Part shown: positions 1 to 8,128 of the stretch, piece by piece
How positions within the stretch are numbered: the first letter of the stretch is position 1
Layout of the letters: each line of letters starts with the position of its first letter
Made by a program: the position numbers and the translations under genes
Source: an uncultured Collinsella sp.
Lineage (GTDB): Bacteria > Actinomycetota > Coriobacteriia > Coriobacteriales > Coriobacteriaceae
NCBI GenBank assembly: GCA_900549655.1
Contig: UROZ01000001.1
Coordinates: 1-58,219 of the forward strand
Length of the DNA: 58,219 bases
Direction: 5' to 3'
Notes under the pieces: generated by a model
Seen by the model: only the letters and a program-made list of their open reading frames with translations
Database searches by the model: none
Told to the model about the DNA's origin: nothing

Positions 1-519
1 GAGGCGCCCGATTCGTCCGTTACCGTCTTGGAACGGATGCAGATGCTCGAACCTTGCGTGGAAACGGGAGATCGCCTCAAAGTCCTTTGGGCAGCCATCC
101 CATTCGGCGAGCAGCTGCGGTATGGCGGTCGGTATTTCGCTCGGGAGGGCGACCTGTACCGAACTGTTTCTGATACGGTTGGGAATGTATTTGAAATGCC
201 CGCTTTCCCCATTGCCCGCCATGGTCGTTCCCTTGTGAAGGATCGTCTCGAATTCAATAAGGAGTTCCGGTGTCAGTTCGACCCCGAGTGTGTCGACCAT
301 CCGGTCAAACATCTTGAAGGAATTCTTGGTTTCAATGATGTCGTCAAAGTCGTGGTCTCCGGTCACTCTATTCGTTGCATAGAAGGTGTCGATCTGATTG
401 AGCGTGAAGGTAGATCCTTCGATCTTATTCGACTGGTAGAGGTACTCCGGAAGGATGACCTCATAGGCGGAGTTCGGCGCAGCCTTGAGCGTCTGCATCT
501 TGTTTGAGGAGATAATCAT
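1..519 (-). CDS. Fic family protein, C-terminus off the left edge
   Basis: Fic enzymes usually transfer AMP (or another nucleotide part) to hydroxyl side chains of target proteins. Translating leftward from the ATG at 519 gives 173 residues. They contain the canonical catalytic loop HPFQDGNGRIGR with its histidine. Near the N-terminus lies SNKIEG, which fits the [S/T]xxxE[G/N] autoinhibitory motif, so the enzyme is probably self-inhibited (class II arrangement). The start follows AAGGATGAG and a promoter at 554-583. The gene runs past base 1, so whether the C-terminal domain is complete cannot be seen. Family assignment is firm; the target and whether it acts as a toxin or a regulator are unknown. 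Confidence 0.88.
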   Translation of the reverse strand, partial: MIISSNKMQTLKAAPNSAYEVILPEYLYQSNKIEGSTFTLNQIDTFYATNRVTGDHDFDDIIETKNSFKMFDRMVDTLGVELTPELLIEFETILHKGTTMAGNGESGHFKYIPNRIRNSSVQVALPSEIPTAIPQLLAEWDGCPKDFEAISRFHARFEHLHPFQDGNGRIGRL

Positions 520-553
520 TACTCATCCTTCGATATCAAGTGCTTACCTACTT

Positions 554-583
554 TATATACTAGGATCTTTGCATGCCCGACAA
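554..583 (-). promoter_or_regulatory. Promoter of the left-edge fic gene
   Basis: Read leftward, TTGTCG (578-583) and TATATA (554-559) are separated by 18 bases and lie about 35 bases before the fic start codon. This is a plausible housekeeping-type promoter. The rest of the 520-787 gap holds no gene I can support. Confidence 0.5.
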
Positions 584-787
584 TAGCTTTGCAATTCCCC
601 AGCAGGACACGCGCCTCCAAATGCCCTCAACAGCCGTAAAAGAGGTGCCCCTTACCGGAAGAAGGCCAAAGATTCTTGTTTTTGCGCCCGTCATGGGGTA
701 TAAGTGGTTTAAGGTGATCAGCACCGTCAATGCGCCGCTATGAAAGGCGCCCATCAGTCCGCGATAGGGATTTAAGGAGACGGTGCC

Positions 788-1156
788 ATGCCGAATGAAT
801 CATTCCGCTACTCAAAGCAAATATCAGACCAGGGTCGAGAACGCTCTGTCGAAGTGCGCCGCGAACGCGCAGCCCTTAAGGAGCGCCTCAAGGCGGGGGA
901 GATCAGTCCAGCTGATGTCCTCAACGATGAGGGTAACATCGCGGCAAAAATCAGGCTGTTCGCGTTCCTCAAGAACTGTCCCGGCGTGGGGTCGGCGGGG
1001 GCTAGGACGCTCCTTCGCGCATTGGGCCTTTCCGAGACGAAGACAATTCGCTCCCTGGGTCCCGTGCAGAAGGCCCGCATACTGACCATGCTTGAGCTGA
1101 TCGCCAATGGCGTTCGGGTCGACCGCGTGGCCGAGATCATCATGTCCGAACGATAG
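788..1156 (+). CDS. mIHF-like (actinobacterial integration host factor) DNA-binding protein
   Basis: This 122-residue basic protein resembles the actinobacterial integration host factor. It has an N-terminal charged helix (RRERAALKERLKAGE), then the S13-like helix-hairpin-helix with the diagnostic LKNCPGVGSAGARTLLRALG (about residues 60-80) and SLGPVQKARIL. mIHF proteins bind and bend DNA without strong sequence preference and assist phage or element integration and nucleoid structure. The start is preceded by AAGGAGA at the right distance. The gene is separated from its neighbours. An element-borne copy may serve the recombination or transfer of the element; that role is inferred. Confidence 0.7.
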   Translation: MPNESFRYSKQISDQGRERSVEVRRERAALKERLKAGEISPADVLNDEGNIAAKIRLFAFLKNCPGVGSAGARTLLRALGLSETKTIRSLGPVQKARILTMLELIANGVRVDRVAEIIMSER

Positions 1157-1193
1157 AATAGAATCCGATAGGGGATTAGAGAAAGGCAACATC

Positions 1194-2390
1194 ATGGATG
1201 AAAATAACCTCAGCAATCAAGACGACCAGGGCCAGGACCAGGACCTCGTTCCCGATGGAGGCGGCAGCGGCAAGATGGCCCTGAAACGCAAGGTCGCCAT
1301 CGGCGCGACGGTCGCTCTCGTTGTCGCGGGGCTCGGACTCGGCGGCGCATGGGCGACCGGCGCCTTCGCCCCCAAGTCCGAGATCACTAAGATCGAGGTC
1401 GATAGCGACAACGACAAGAAGCAGGTCTCGGAGAAGACCGAGCCGACCGTTGACTGGACCGTCAAGATCGAGGCCGAGGGCGTGACGGCCGACTCCTCGC
1501 CCCTGATCACCCGCTACGTCTGCACCGACGGCGTCGATGAGGGCGTCGAGTTCTACCATGCCACCTCCGCATCTGACGCCATCGAGGGCAAGGACGGCGT
1601 GCAGCTGACCGAGGGTACCTGGGAGATCACCGCGATCCCCATCATCAACCCCGACGGCTCAATCACCACGCCCGCAGGCGGCGGCGAGCAGGCCGTTTCC
1701 GGCGCCTCGAAGGACTCCGGCAACACCGAGTTCACCGGCGATACCAAACCCGCCGAGAACGTGACCCAGGACGACATCGACAAGGTTCTCGACAAGGTGA
1801 ACGAGGCGGTCTCCAAGGGCGACGGCACCCTCACGGGGGATGCCGGCAAGGACGTGGTGAACAAGGTCACGGACAACGCCTCCAAGGCCCCCGCCGCCGA
1901 CAAGGAGAAGGTCGAGGAGAAGAAGGACGCCGCGACAGATAGCGCCGTCAAGGCCGATGACAAGAAGACCGATGCGGCGAAGCCGTCCACGGGCTCCGGC
2001 TCCGCGCCGTCAAAATCCGACTCCAAGCCCTCTTCCGGCTCATCCAACAAACCGTCCCATGAGCACACGTGGCAGGCGCAGTACCGCAGCGACCCCGTAT
2101 ACGAGACTCGCACTCGTACTGTTGTGGACCAGGACGCGTGGGACGAGCAGGTTCTAAGTGGCTCGCATGCTGTCTGTTCAGATGGTTCTGTTTTCTACGA
2201 CAACGCCGCTCTTGCTGCTTATTGTAAGAAAATGGCAATGGCTGGGACGCCCGTTTCGTACTACACCGTGGATGATTACACAACTGTTCATCATGAAGCA
2301 GTGACGCATCAGGAGACATATCAGGTGCAGACTGGAACCAAGCAGGTGCTTACCGGCTACCGCTGCCCCGGTTGCGGTGCAACGAAATAG
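1194..2390 (+). CDS. Membrane-anchored extracytoplasmic protein with C-terminal CxxC motif
   Basis: 398 residues from the ATG at 1194 (AGAAAGG upstream). An acidic cytoplasmic N-terminus is followed by one transmembrane helix (about residues 33-55, rich in A/G/V/L). A folded segment with two cysteines follows (about 70-150), then a long Lys/Asp/Ser/Pro-rich linker (about 170-300), and a C-terminal domain that ends in CPGCGATK. That last domain, with its HTW start, repeated TR/TV/HHEAVTH stretches and paired cysteines, resembles small repeat domains found in other Coriobacteria surface proteins and may bind zinc. An alternative upstream start has no ribosome site. The function is unknown; it is probably a surface-exposed lipoprotein-like or envelope factor. 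Confidence 0.65.
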   Translation: MDENNLSNQDDQGQDQDLVPDGGGSGKMALKRKVAIGATVALVVAGLGLGGAWATGAFAPKSEITKIEVDSDNDKKQVSEKTEPTVDWTVKIEAEGVTADSSPLITRYVCTDGVDEGVEFYHATSASDAIEGKDGVQLTEGTWEITAIPIINPDGSITTPAGGGEQAVSGASKDSGNTEFTGDTKPAENVTQDDIDKVLDKVNEAVSKGDGTLTGDAGKDVVNKVTDNASKAPAADKEKVEEKKDAATDSAVKADDKKTDAAKPSTGSGSAPSKSDSKPSSGSSNKPSHEHTWQAQYRSDPVYETRTRTVVDQDAWDEQVLSGSHAVCSDGSVFYDNAALAAYCKKMAMAGTPVSYYTVDDYTTVHHEAVTHQETYQVQTGTKQVLTGYRCPGCGATK

Positions 2391-2418
2391 GTCCGAAGCG
2401 GATAGATAGGCTGGCTTT

Positions 2419-2613
2419 TTGGAACCGGGTCTGAAATTGCTCCATGCGTTATCGCTCTTCGGCCGATTTTACTTCGCATTGCTCCTGATAGTCCGTCCGG
2501 GGTACTTCGGGAAGAGGACATATCTTTATAGGGGAGTCGGGCTGTTCGTGCTTCTCGGTGCGATCCTGCGCCTGGCTCGCGATATCCTGCCATATCTTGT
2601 CGGTCTGGCATGA
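2419..2613 (+). CDS. Possible small membrane protein (64 aa)
   Basis: Short frame beginning with TTG just after the previous gene. It encodes two hydrophobic stretches (around residues 14-26 and 37-50) separated by a basic turn. No convincing ribosome site precedes it and I do not recognise a family. It could be a real small membrane protein or chance. Confidence 0.25.
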   Translation: MEPGLKLLHALSLFGRFYFALLLIVRPGYFGKRTYLYRGVGLFVLLGAILRLARDILPYLVGLA

Positions 2614-2723
2614 GTCTTTCTCGTCGCACCCAGTGGACGGTCGCATGATATTGGGGTATTGATACGGTGGTTTATGCGGTTGTAGCAGTGCTACTCTCAA
2701 TGCTATACGGCATTGTGTTTATG

Positions 2724-2742
2724 TGATAATATGTCATTATCA
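2724..2742. promoter_or_regulatory. Operator of the first toxin-antitoxin operon
   Basis: TGATAAT (2724-2730) and ATTATCA (2736-2742) form a perfect inverted repeat around ATGTC. It overlaps the likely -10 region and lies 18 bases before the antitoxin start, as expected for an autorepressing antitoxin. Confidence 0.6.
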
Positions 2743-2760
2743 TAATGTGAGGTGATGTAT

Positions 2761-3078
2761 ATGGCACTGATACAGCTAAACGTCCCCGACGATGTAAAGG
2801 AACGTGCGGATAGGGCATTCGCGAGGAGCGGGCTCACGACACCGTATGCGATGCGCATCATGGTCAACCAAGTTGCCGAGACGGGCAGGACGCCTTTTGA
2901 CGGTCTGTTCTTATCCCCATCCGGGCGGCTCTACTCGGAGGATGTGCGCCTGGCGATGTTGCGCGCGGAGGCCCAGGAGTATGGCCTGATCGAGGATGAT
3001 TCCGGAGATGACCCCCTGAAGATCCCTGATGATATCCTTGCGGAAATGGGAATCAGTCCCGAGGAGGTCGGGCAGTGA
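2761..3078 (+). CDS. RelB/DinJ-family antitoxin
   Basis: 105 residues from the ATG at 2761, which follows GAGGTG at proper spacing. The N-terminus reads LNVPDDVKERADRAFARSGL and continues through a MRIMVNQV helix to TPFDGLF. This is the ribbon-helix-helix DNA-binding part of RelB/DinJ antitoxins. The acidic C-terminus (DDPLKIPDDILAEMGI) would wrap the toxin. It overlaps the toxin gene by GTGA and is presumably co-translated. It probably represses the operon through the palindrome at 2724-2742. Confidence 0.75.
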   Translation: MALIQLNVPDDVKERADRAFARSGLTTPYAMRIMVNQVAETGRTPFDGLFLSPSGRLYSEDVRLAMLRAEAQEYGLIEDDSGDDPLKIPDDILAEMGISPEEVGQ

Positions 3079-3392
3079 GCCATTACGAAGTGAGGGTTCC
3101 CGGCTCTTTCTGGAACACGCTCGTCGCGCTTAAGCCGAAATACTCTCATGCCGAATACGTTGAGGTCGTTAATGCTGTCAAGGCCTGTATCGCCGAACTC
3201 GAACGCACTGGCATGATAGAGGAGAGCGGGTGGGATGATCATGTGCTCGTGCACCCGCCATATTCTGACGGCAAGCACCGTGAGGCCCATACCTACGATG
3301 ATGACGTCCTGGTCGTGTATTTCATTCGCGAGAGGAACCGCCGAATCCGCATGGTAGGCGTTTTCGATCATTCGAATATACCGCGTTCATAA
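3075..3392 (+). CDS. RelE/YafQ-like toxin
   Basis: 105 residues from GTG at 3075, overlapping the antitoxin stop codon by four bases. The fold signature is weak, but gene order, size and C-terminal strands fit (HTYDDDVLVVYFI, then RRIRMVGVFDH), and the protein resembles RelE/ParE-superfamily toxins common in Coriobacteria. These usually cut mRNA on the ribosome. It is a different lineage from the two relE copies near 40.6 and 47.3 kb. Confidence 0.65.
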   Translation: MSHYEVRVPGSFWNTLVALKPKYSHAEYVEVVNAVKACIAELERTGMIEESGWDDHVLVHPPYSDGKHREAHTYDDDVLVVYFIRERNRRIRMVGVFDHSNIPRS

Positions 3393-3455
3393 CCGCATTT
3401 CGGTGATGCAAATATAGGAGATGCCCCACGGTTATCCTCTCTTTGCGACAAAGAA

Positions 3456-3482
3456 GGGCCCCGCTCATCTTGAGCGGGGCCC
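3456..3482. terminator. Bidirectional terminator between toxin and adhesin genes
   Basis: A 12-bp GC-rich perfect stem (GGGCCCCGCTCA and its complement) with a three-base loop. T-rich sequence lies on both sides when read outward. It sits between the convergent toxin gene (+) and adhesin gene (-). Confidence 0.8.
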
Positions 3483-3506
3483 TTCAGGCTTTATCGCGGA
3501 TATGCG

Positions 3507-6500
3507 TTAGATCTTACGCTTGCGTAAAATCAGGAAGATTCCAGCGATACAGGCCGCAATTCCGGCGGCAATTGCCGCGTAGAGGACCCAGTTGCCGGTC
3601 TGCTCGAGGTTCTTGCCCTCGGGAGTGTTCTCGATATCGATGGTCTGGTTGGTGTCCTCAAGGTCGGTCTCCTTGGAGATCTCCTTGCCGTCCGTATCAC
3701 GCTGCAGGCTCTCGAACACGACAGCCTGCTGGCCCGCGACGTCGGAGGCCTTGAACACCATGGGGACATCCACGTCGAGGTCCGAGACGGCAGGGGTGAA
3801 CCGCACCTGTCCGTTGGCGATGACCTCGTAGGTGCCAGGCGTCGAGTTCTTACCGGTCGATTCGGCTTCGGTTGCCGTATTGTCGCCCACTGCCTTGTCG
3901 TCCTTATCGGAGGCCACGAGTTTCACCTGGCCGCCACTCAGCTTCGTCACGATGTCGACCGCATCTTTCGTCGCTCCCGGCACGGTGAGCGTATAGGTCC
4001 CGTCATCGTTCTTGGTGAGCTTGGCGCCCTCTGGGATGTTGACGAAAGAGCCCGTTCCGGTGACGTCGACGAGGGCCTTGGAAAGATCTGTGCCGGAGGC
4101 ATCGGTATCGGGGTCCTTCTGGATACCGTTGCCGGCAAGGGTCGAGGCGTCCTTCACGTCCGTGAGCGTGAGCTGCGTGCCGTCGGCCTTCTTGTTGATA
4201 GAGGCCGTGAGTGTGTAGCTCTGGCCGGGACGCAGTCCCTTGAGGTGGACGGTGTCGACGATTGCGACCTCGTCCTCAGGCTTCACCACCTTGCTGCCCT
4301 GGATTGTGGCCGCAGTGGTCTTGAGGCTCGGGGAGATCTCGACCGTCTGGTCCTTGTCCGTCGGGTCCTCGTGCGAGCCGATGAGGGTACCGTCGACGAA
4401 CAGCTTCTCGAATACTACGGTCTTCGCGCCGCCCAACGCACCCGCATCGAAGGTAAAGGTCACATCTTGGGTCCCGTCCTGGGTCTGCGGCGTGAACTTG
4501 GCCGAGGCGGTGATCTCCTTACCGTCCGCGCCCTTCAGTGCCTCTCCGGTCTCGGCGTCCATGAGGGTGCCCTGGAGTTCATATTCGGTACCGGGGACGA
4601 GGCCGGCGTACTTGACGGTGTCGACGATGGCGGCCTTGCCGTCGGCGGTGACCTCCTTATCGCCATCGGCGCCATCGGCTGCCGACGTCTTGATTTCGGG
4701 CGGGATGACCTCGACGGTCTGCCCCTCGTCGGTCAGGTCCTCGTGGCTGGCGATGACGCTGCCGTCCGCCTCGAGTTTCTCGAACACGACGAGCTTCTTG
4801 TTGGAAAGGGTCGAGGTGTCGACCGAGAACGTCACTTTCACCTTGCCCTCGGTATCCTCGGGCTCGAAGGTCGTGGACGCCGTTACGGCGTTTCCATCTG
4901 CGTCTTTCAGGGGCTCGCCGGTAGCCGAATCCATCAACGTGCCGGTCACGGTGTACTCGCGGCCCGTTGCTAGGTTCTTGTATGAAACCTCGTCCTCGAC
5001 GGTCACGGCCTTGCCGACACCGATTGCCTTGTCGCCGTCTGCCGCATCGGTCGCGGTGGTACCGATCTCGACAGGCAGGAACTCGACCGTCTGGTCCTCG
5101 TCCTCGGGGTCCTCATGGCTTGCCTGGATCTTACCGTCCAGATAGAGGCGCTCGAAGACGACGGCATTATGGCCACCGAGGAGCGTGGCGTCGAACTTGA
5201 ACTTGACCTTCTGCTTGCCGCTGGATGCCTTGGGGGTGAACTTGGCCGTTGCGGTGATGTCCTTGCCGTCCATACCCTTCAGGGCCTCTCCGGTCTCGGC
5301 ATCCATGAGGGTGCCTTGGAGCTCGTACTCGGTGCCCTTTTTAAGTCCCTTGTAGGAGACGGAGTCGACGATCTCGGCCTGGTTCGAGGCCAGGAGCTTA
5401 TGGTCCCCGTCGGCCCCGTCGGTCGCGGTGGTGCCGATCTCGATGGGGTTGTCGTCCACTGTGCCGCGGTCGATCGTGTAGGCGTCGCGGCTCACGGTCA
5501 CCTCGAACTTGACGAGGTTAAGGCTGTCGTTTGCTGAACAGCGGAGCTCCTCGAAGGTGTAGGTGTCATATGGCAGCGCACCCTTGGAGTCGTCTGCTGC
5601 AGTTTGGGCGTCCTTGGAGCCGGAAAACCACAGGCCGTTGTCGATGGAGAGCTTCGACTCGTCGACGGTGCCGTCGGCGTTCAGGGCGGCGTCATTGCCG
5701 TTGGTGTTCTGGGTATGCGGGCAGGCAGAGGCCTCGGTCGTGAGGATGCCGTTCACGTCGGTGATCGCGATATGGGTCTCGCCCGTGGTCTTGGACGTGA
5801 TCTTGAACGGGACGTTCGCGAGTCCGGTCATATCCTCGCCGTGAACCTTGTTGAAGGCGATGTCCCCGCGCTTCACCTGTTCGCGCACGGTAGGGGCATC
5901 CTCACTGGGCTTAACGAAGGTCGACACGAACTCTGCCGACGTGTTCGAGGTGATCTGCTGAAGGTGAACGGTGCTGTCGCTCAGGAGATAGCCGGCAGGG
6001 GCCTTCGTTTCCTGGATCGTTACCGTGCCAAGGGGCAGAGTGTTCATTTTTCCATCGGCAGTTTGATAGAAAGAGTCGCCAGAACTTAAATAGACATCTG
6101 GATTTTCACGGGCAGAGGAAATACCTGTAAAACCATCTTCATCGGTCTTCAGAACCCAAGTCCTCGTGGCCTTCTCGGGAAGGCTCTCCTGGGTGTAGAA
6201 GCCGTCGTAGTACTTGACGGTGAACTCCGCGCCCGCGAGCGTGCCGGCTCCGAGTGGGGAGGCCTTGCCCGTCTCGCTATCGACCTTGGCTACCAGCATG
6301 TCGGCAGGGTCGTTCTGGGGCGCGTCGGTGACGTTCACGGTGGCAGTCTGGCCGCCCGACACGTTCACCTGGTGGATCCCCTCATCAAGTGCATAGGACT
6401 TGCCTGCCTTGGTCTCCTTCACGTAGTAGGTGCCCGGGGCGATATCGATCACGTTGGAGTCGCCGGAGGCGTTGCAGGTGAGCGTTCCCACCTGCTGCGT

Positions 6501-7337
6501 GCAACCGGAGTCGGAGTAGACGCCGTAGGTCGCGCCCTCGAGCGAGTAGCACGGGTTGTTGTCGGAGATGCCGGGGTTGGAGCTCGCCTTCTTGAGCTTC
6601 AGCTTGCCCTTGTTGTGGAAGGTGATGAGGCACTGGGTACCGGTTCCGTAGTTGACAAGGTAGATCGTGTCCTTGAAGGACTGGGGTGCGGGCCCCGGCA
6701 GATTCTTGTCCAGATTTGCAAGGAATGTGCCCGCGTTGATATTGCCGTTGTAGTATAAGACGGTCTTATAGCACCAGTTGCGGAACGCGGCGGTCGTGCC
6801 CTGCATGCCGTACTGGCTGGAGCTCTTCGAGAGGGCCGAGAGGGCAATGTGCTGGATGGCGAGCATCTTGCTGTAGTCCAGCGGCGTGCCGTCGTACCAG
6901 TTGAAGTTCCAAAGACCTTTCGCCTTCGCCTCCTCGAAGCCTGGGCCCGTGGGACCGTAGTAGAGGACCCTCGCCATACCGTCGAGGCGGTCTATCTTGG
7001 TCTGCTCACCGCCCCCTCCCGTATAGCACTTTGACCAGTCGCTTTCGATCGGAAGTTGCGCCTGCGCCGTTGAGGCGTCCAGCGGATGGCGTTTGGCCGG
7101 GTCGAGGCAGATCGCCGGCGTGCCCTCCGAGGTCGTCGAGTTGTACATGTAGAAGCCGCCGTAGTTCACGCGCTCACCGCGGGTGATCGTCTCGGACGAT
7201 GCGGCATATGCCGCGGTCGGCGCCGGTACGACGGAGAGCACCTGGCTCGCGATGAGCACCGCGCCGGTGCCGATGGCCGCGCCTTTCTTGAGACGGGCGC
7301 CGATGCGGCGGAAGAGCTTGCCGGCGCACTCCTTCAT
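3507..7337 (-). CDS. Sortase-anchored thioester/VaFE-repeat surface adhesin
   Basis: 1,276 residues from the ATG at 7337 (GGAGGA just upstream; an ATG at 7355 with GGAG five bases upstream is also possible). A basic signal peptide ends near AYAA. A thioester-type head follows: Cys77 in TPAICLDP and Gln162 in MLAIQHIAL are placed like the bond-forming pair. SpaA/Cna-B-like domains come next (about 210-620). Four roughly 125-residue VaFE repeats start near 629, 754, 879 and 1004 with IGTTATDGADG-type openings and DxDQTVE-type ends, the pattern of T-Q ester-bonded domains. LEQTG (about 1243), a hydrophobic helix and RKRK form the sortase signal, with Glu in place of the usual Pro. Such proteins attach cells to surfaces. 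Expression is probably driven from the motif at 7468-7487. Confidence 0.88.
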   Translation of the reverse strand: MKECAGKLFRRIGARLKKGAAIGTGAVLIASQVLSVVPAPTAAYAASSETITRGERVNYGGFYMYNSTTSEGTPAICLDPAKRHPLDASTAQAQLPIESDWSKCYTGGGGEQTKIDRLDGMARVLYYGPTGPGFEEAKAKGLWNFNWYDGTPLDYSKMLAIQHIALSALSKSSSQYGMQGTTAAFRNWCYKTVLYYNGNINAGTFLANLDKNLPGPAPQSFKDTIYLVNYGTGTQCLITFHNKGKLKLKKASSNPGISDNNPCYSLEGATYGVYSDSGCTQQVGTLTCNASGDSNVIDIAPGTYYVKETKAGKSYALDEGIHQVNVSGGQTATVNVTDAPQNDPADMLVAKVDSETGKASPLGAGTLAGAEFTVKYYDGFYTQESLPEKATRTWVLKTDEDGFTGISSARENPDVYLSSGDSFYQTADGKMNTLPLGTVTIQETKAPAGYLLSDSTVHLQQITSNTSAEFVSTFVKPSEDAPTVREQVKRGDIAFNKVHGEDMTGLANVPFKITSKTTGETHIAITDVNGILTTEASACPHTQNTNGNDAALNADGTVDESKLSIDNGLWFSGSKDAQTAADDSKGALPYDTYTFEELRCSANDSLNLVKFEVTVSRDAYTIDRGTVDDNPIEIGTTATDGADGDHKLLASNQAEIVDSVSYKGLKKGTEYELQGTLMDAETGEALKGMDGKDITATAKFTPKASSGKQKVKFKFDATLLGGHNAVVFERLYLDGKIQASHEDPEDEDQTVEFLPVEIGTTATDAADGDKAIGVGKAVTVEDEVSYKNLATGREYTVTGTLMDSATGEPLKDADGNAVTASTTFEPEDTEGKVKVTFSVDTSTLSNKKLVVFEKLEADGSVIASHEDLTDEGQTVEVIPPEIKTSAADGADGDKEVTADGKAAIVDTVKYAGLVPGTEYELQGTLMDAETGEALKGADGKEITASAKFTPQTQDGTQDVTFTFDAGALGGAKTVVFEKLFVDGTLIGSHEDPTDKDQTVEISPSLKTTAATIQGSKVVKPEDEVAIVDTVHLKGLRPGQSYTLTASINKKADGTQLTLTDVKDASTLAGNGIQKDPDTDASGTDLSKALVDVTGTGSFVNIPEGAKLTKNDDGTYTLTVPGATKDAVDIVTKLSGGQVKLVASDKDDKAVGDNTATEAESTGKNSTPGTYEVIANGQVRFTPAVSDLDVDVPMVFKASDVAGQQAVVFESLQRDTDGKEISKETDLEDTNQTIDIENTPEGKNLEQTGNWVLYAAIAAGIAACIAGIFLILRKRKI

Positions 7338-7467
7338 CTTTCCTCCAGGTCGCATGACTGCTCCATTCTCTCGGTTACCGGAGAGGGGACGCGGGTTTTG
7401 GGCTGCGTTTATGGGTATGCGTCCCCATGGTCTAACGTACCGCCGGCATCGGCGCTGTGCCTGCCGA

Positions 7468-7487
7468 TTTGGTGCCACGGGGTGACA
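7468..7487 (-). promoter_or_regulatory. Tandem half-site motif A, copy 1 (adhesin promoter)
   Basis: Leftward reading TGTCACCCCGTGGCACCAAA. A -10-like TAGACC follows 33 bases later, and the adhesin start is a further 70-90 bases on. One of seven copies of the same 20-mer pattern in the window. Confidence 0.65.
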
Positions 7488-7559
7488 GTTCGCGCCTGCG
7501 GTGCTTATTGGACCTATCGTTTTCACGCTACCGTGGGAGGTGTCCGCGCTGTGCGCCTG

Positions 7560-7571
7560 GAACAAGTGTTC
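7560..7571. promoter_or_regulatory. Palindrome GAACAAGTGTTC (motif B), copy 1
   Basis: GAACA-AG-TGTTC. Read rightward, TAGTAT follows after exactly 30 bases, placing it before the gene at 7700. It fits GAAC-N4-GTTC (the SOS-box pattern of Gram-positives). The -54 to -43 placement could equally suit an activator. Confidence 0.5.
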
Positions 7572-7699
7572 AGGGGAATTCGGATCCGGTGCGGCTGCTT
7601 GTAGTATAGTGGGAACAACAGAGTTCCGGTCGGCCTTTTGACGACGCGAATACAATGGCGCGCATGCGCCCTCGTCAACGAGTTACCGGAGGAAATTAT

Positions 7700-7975
7700 A
7701 TGTTTGAAACCGATCCCAACATGGGCGCCGATTCGGTGCGCCGCGAGATGACGGTCCGTCAATTCCTCGAGAGCGCCACCGCGGTGGGGGAGCTGGTCGT
7801 CGTCACATGCGGCGGGTGGCCCACCTGCACCGTACATATCGACAGCGAGGACTATTTTCGTATGCCCGCCGATATCGCCCATCGGAAGGTGCTGAATTCG
7901 AGTTTCGGATCGATCAAGGTCACGACGCGTGATTCGTTACCCATGGACGTCCCCGTCCGCTTTGTCGACTGCTAA
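7700..7975 (+). CDS. Conserved-looking small protein, unknown function
   Basis: 91 residues from the ATG at 7700, which has a strong GGAGGAAATTAT leader. The protein has MTVRQFLESA, a hydrophobic LVVVTCG strand and repeated beta-like segments, and ends RFVDC. No signal or membrane segment is seen and I do not recognise a family. It stands alone, divergent from the adhesin, behind palindrome motif B. Confidence 0.55.
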   Translation: MFETDPNMGADSVRREMTVRQFLESATAVGELVVVTCGGWPTCTVHIDSEDYFRMPADIAHRKVLNSSFGSIKVTTRDSLPMDVPVRFVDC

Positions 7976-8090
7976 GACGAGCGACAGGATTGAAGAATTC
8001 AACTGGAACCAAGGCATGGGATGACAGGGTGGAGATACAGGCGTTTGTATAGTGTAAACACTGCGACGAGCGTTCATTAACGCATGGAGA

Positions 8091-8113
8091 GGGCCGCTCG
8101 ATAAGAGCGGCCC
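8091..8113 (-). terminator. Terminator of the second fic gene
   Basis: Nine-bp perfect stem GGGCCGCTC / GAGCGGCCC with loop GATAA, lying 15 bases beyond the fic stop codon. The T-tract is weak. Confidence 0.6.
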
Positions 8114-8128
8114 AACGAATGCCTGAAG

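Noticed and set aside
28..507. Rightward 159-codon frame at the left edge
   Set aside because: The opposite strand encodes a clear Fic domain with the catalytic loop; this is its mirror.
560..754. 64-codon leftward frame between the fic and mIHF-like genes
   Set aside because: No ribosome site and no family. The segment carries the fic promoter at its left end.
3075..3392. First toxin as a third copy of the flanking relE genes
   Set aside because: Sequence and partner antitoxin differ throughout; only the operon layout is similar.
4240..5145. Long rightward frames opposite the adhesin gene (several hundred codons)
   Set aside because: Shadow of the repetitive GC-rich adhesin on the other strand. 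They show no starts with ribosome sites and no recognisable protein features.
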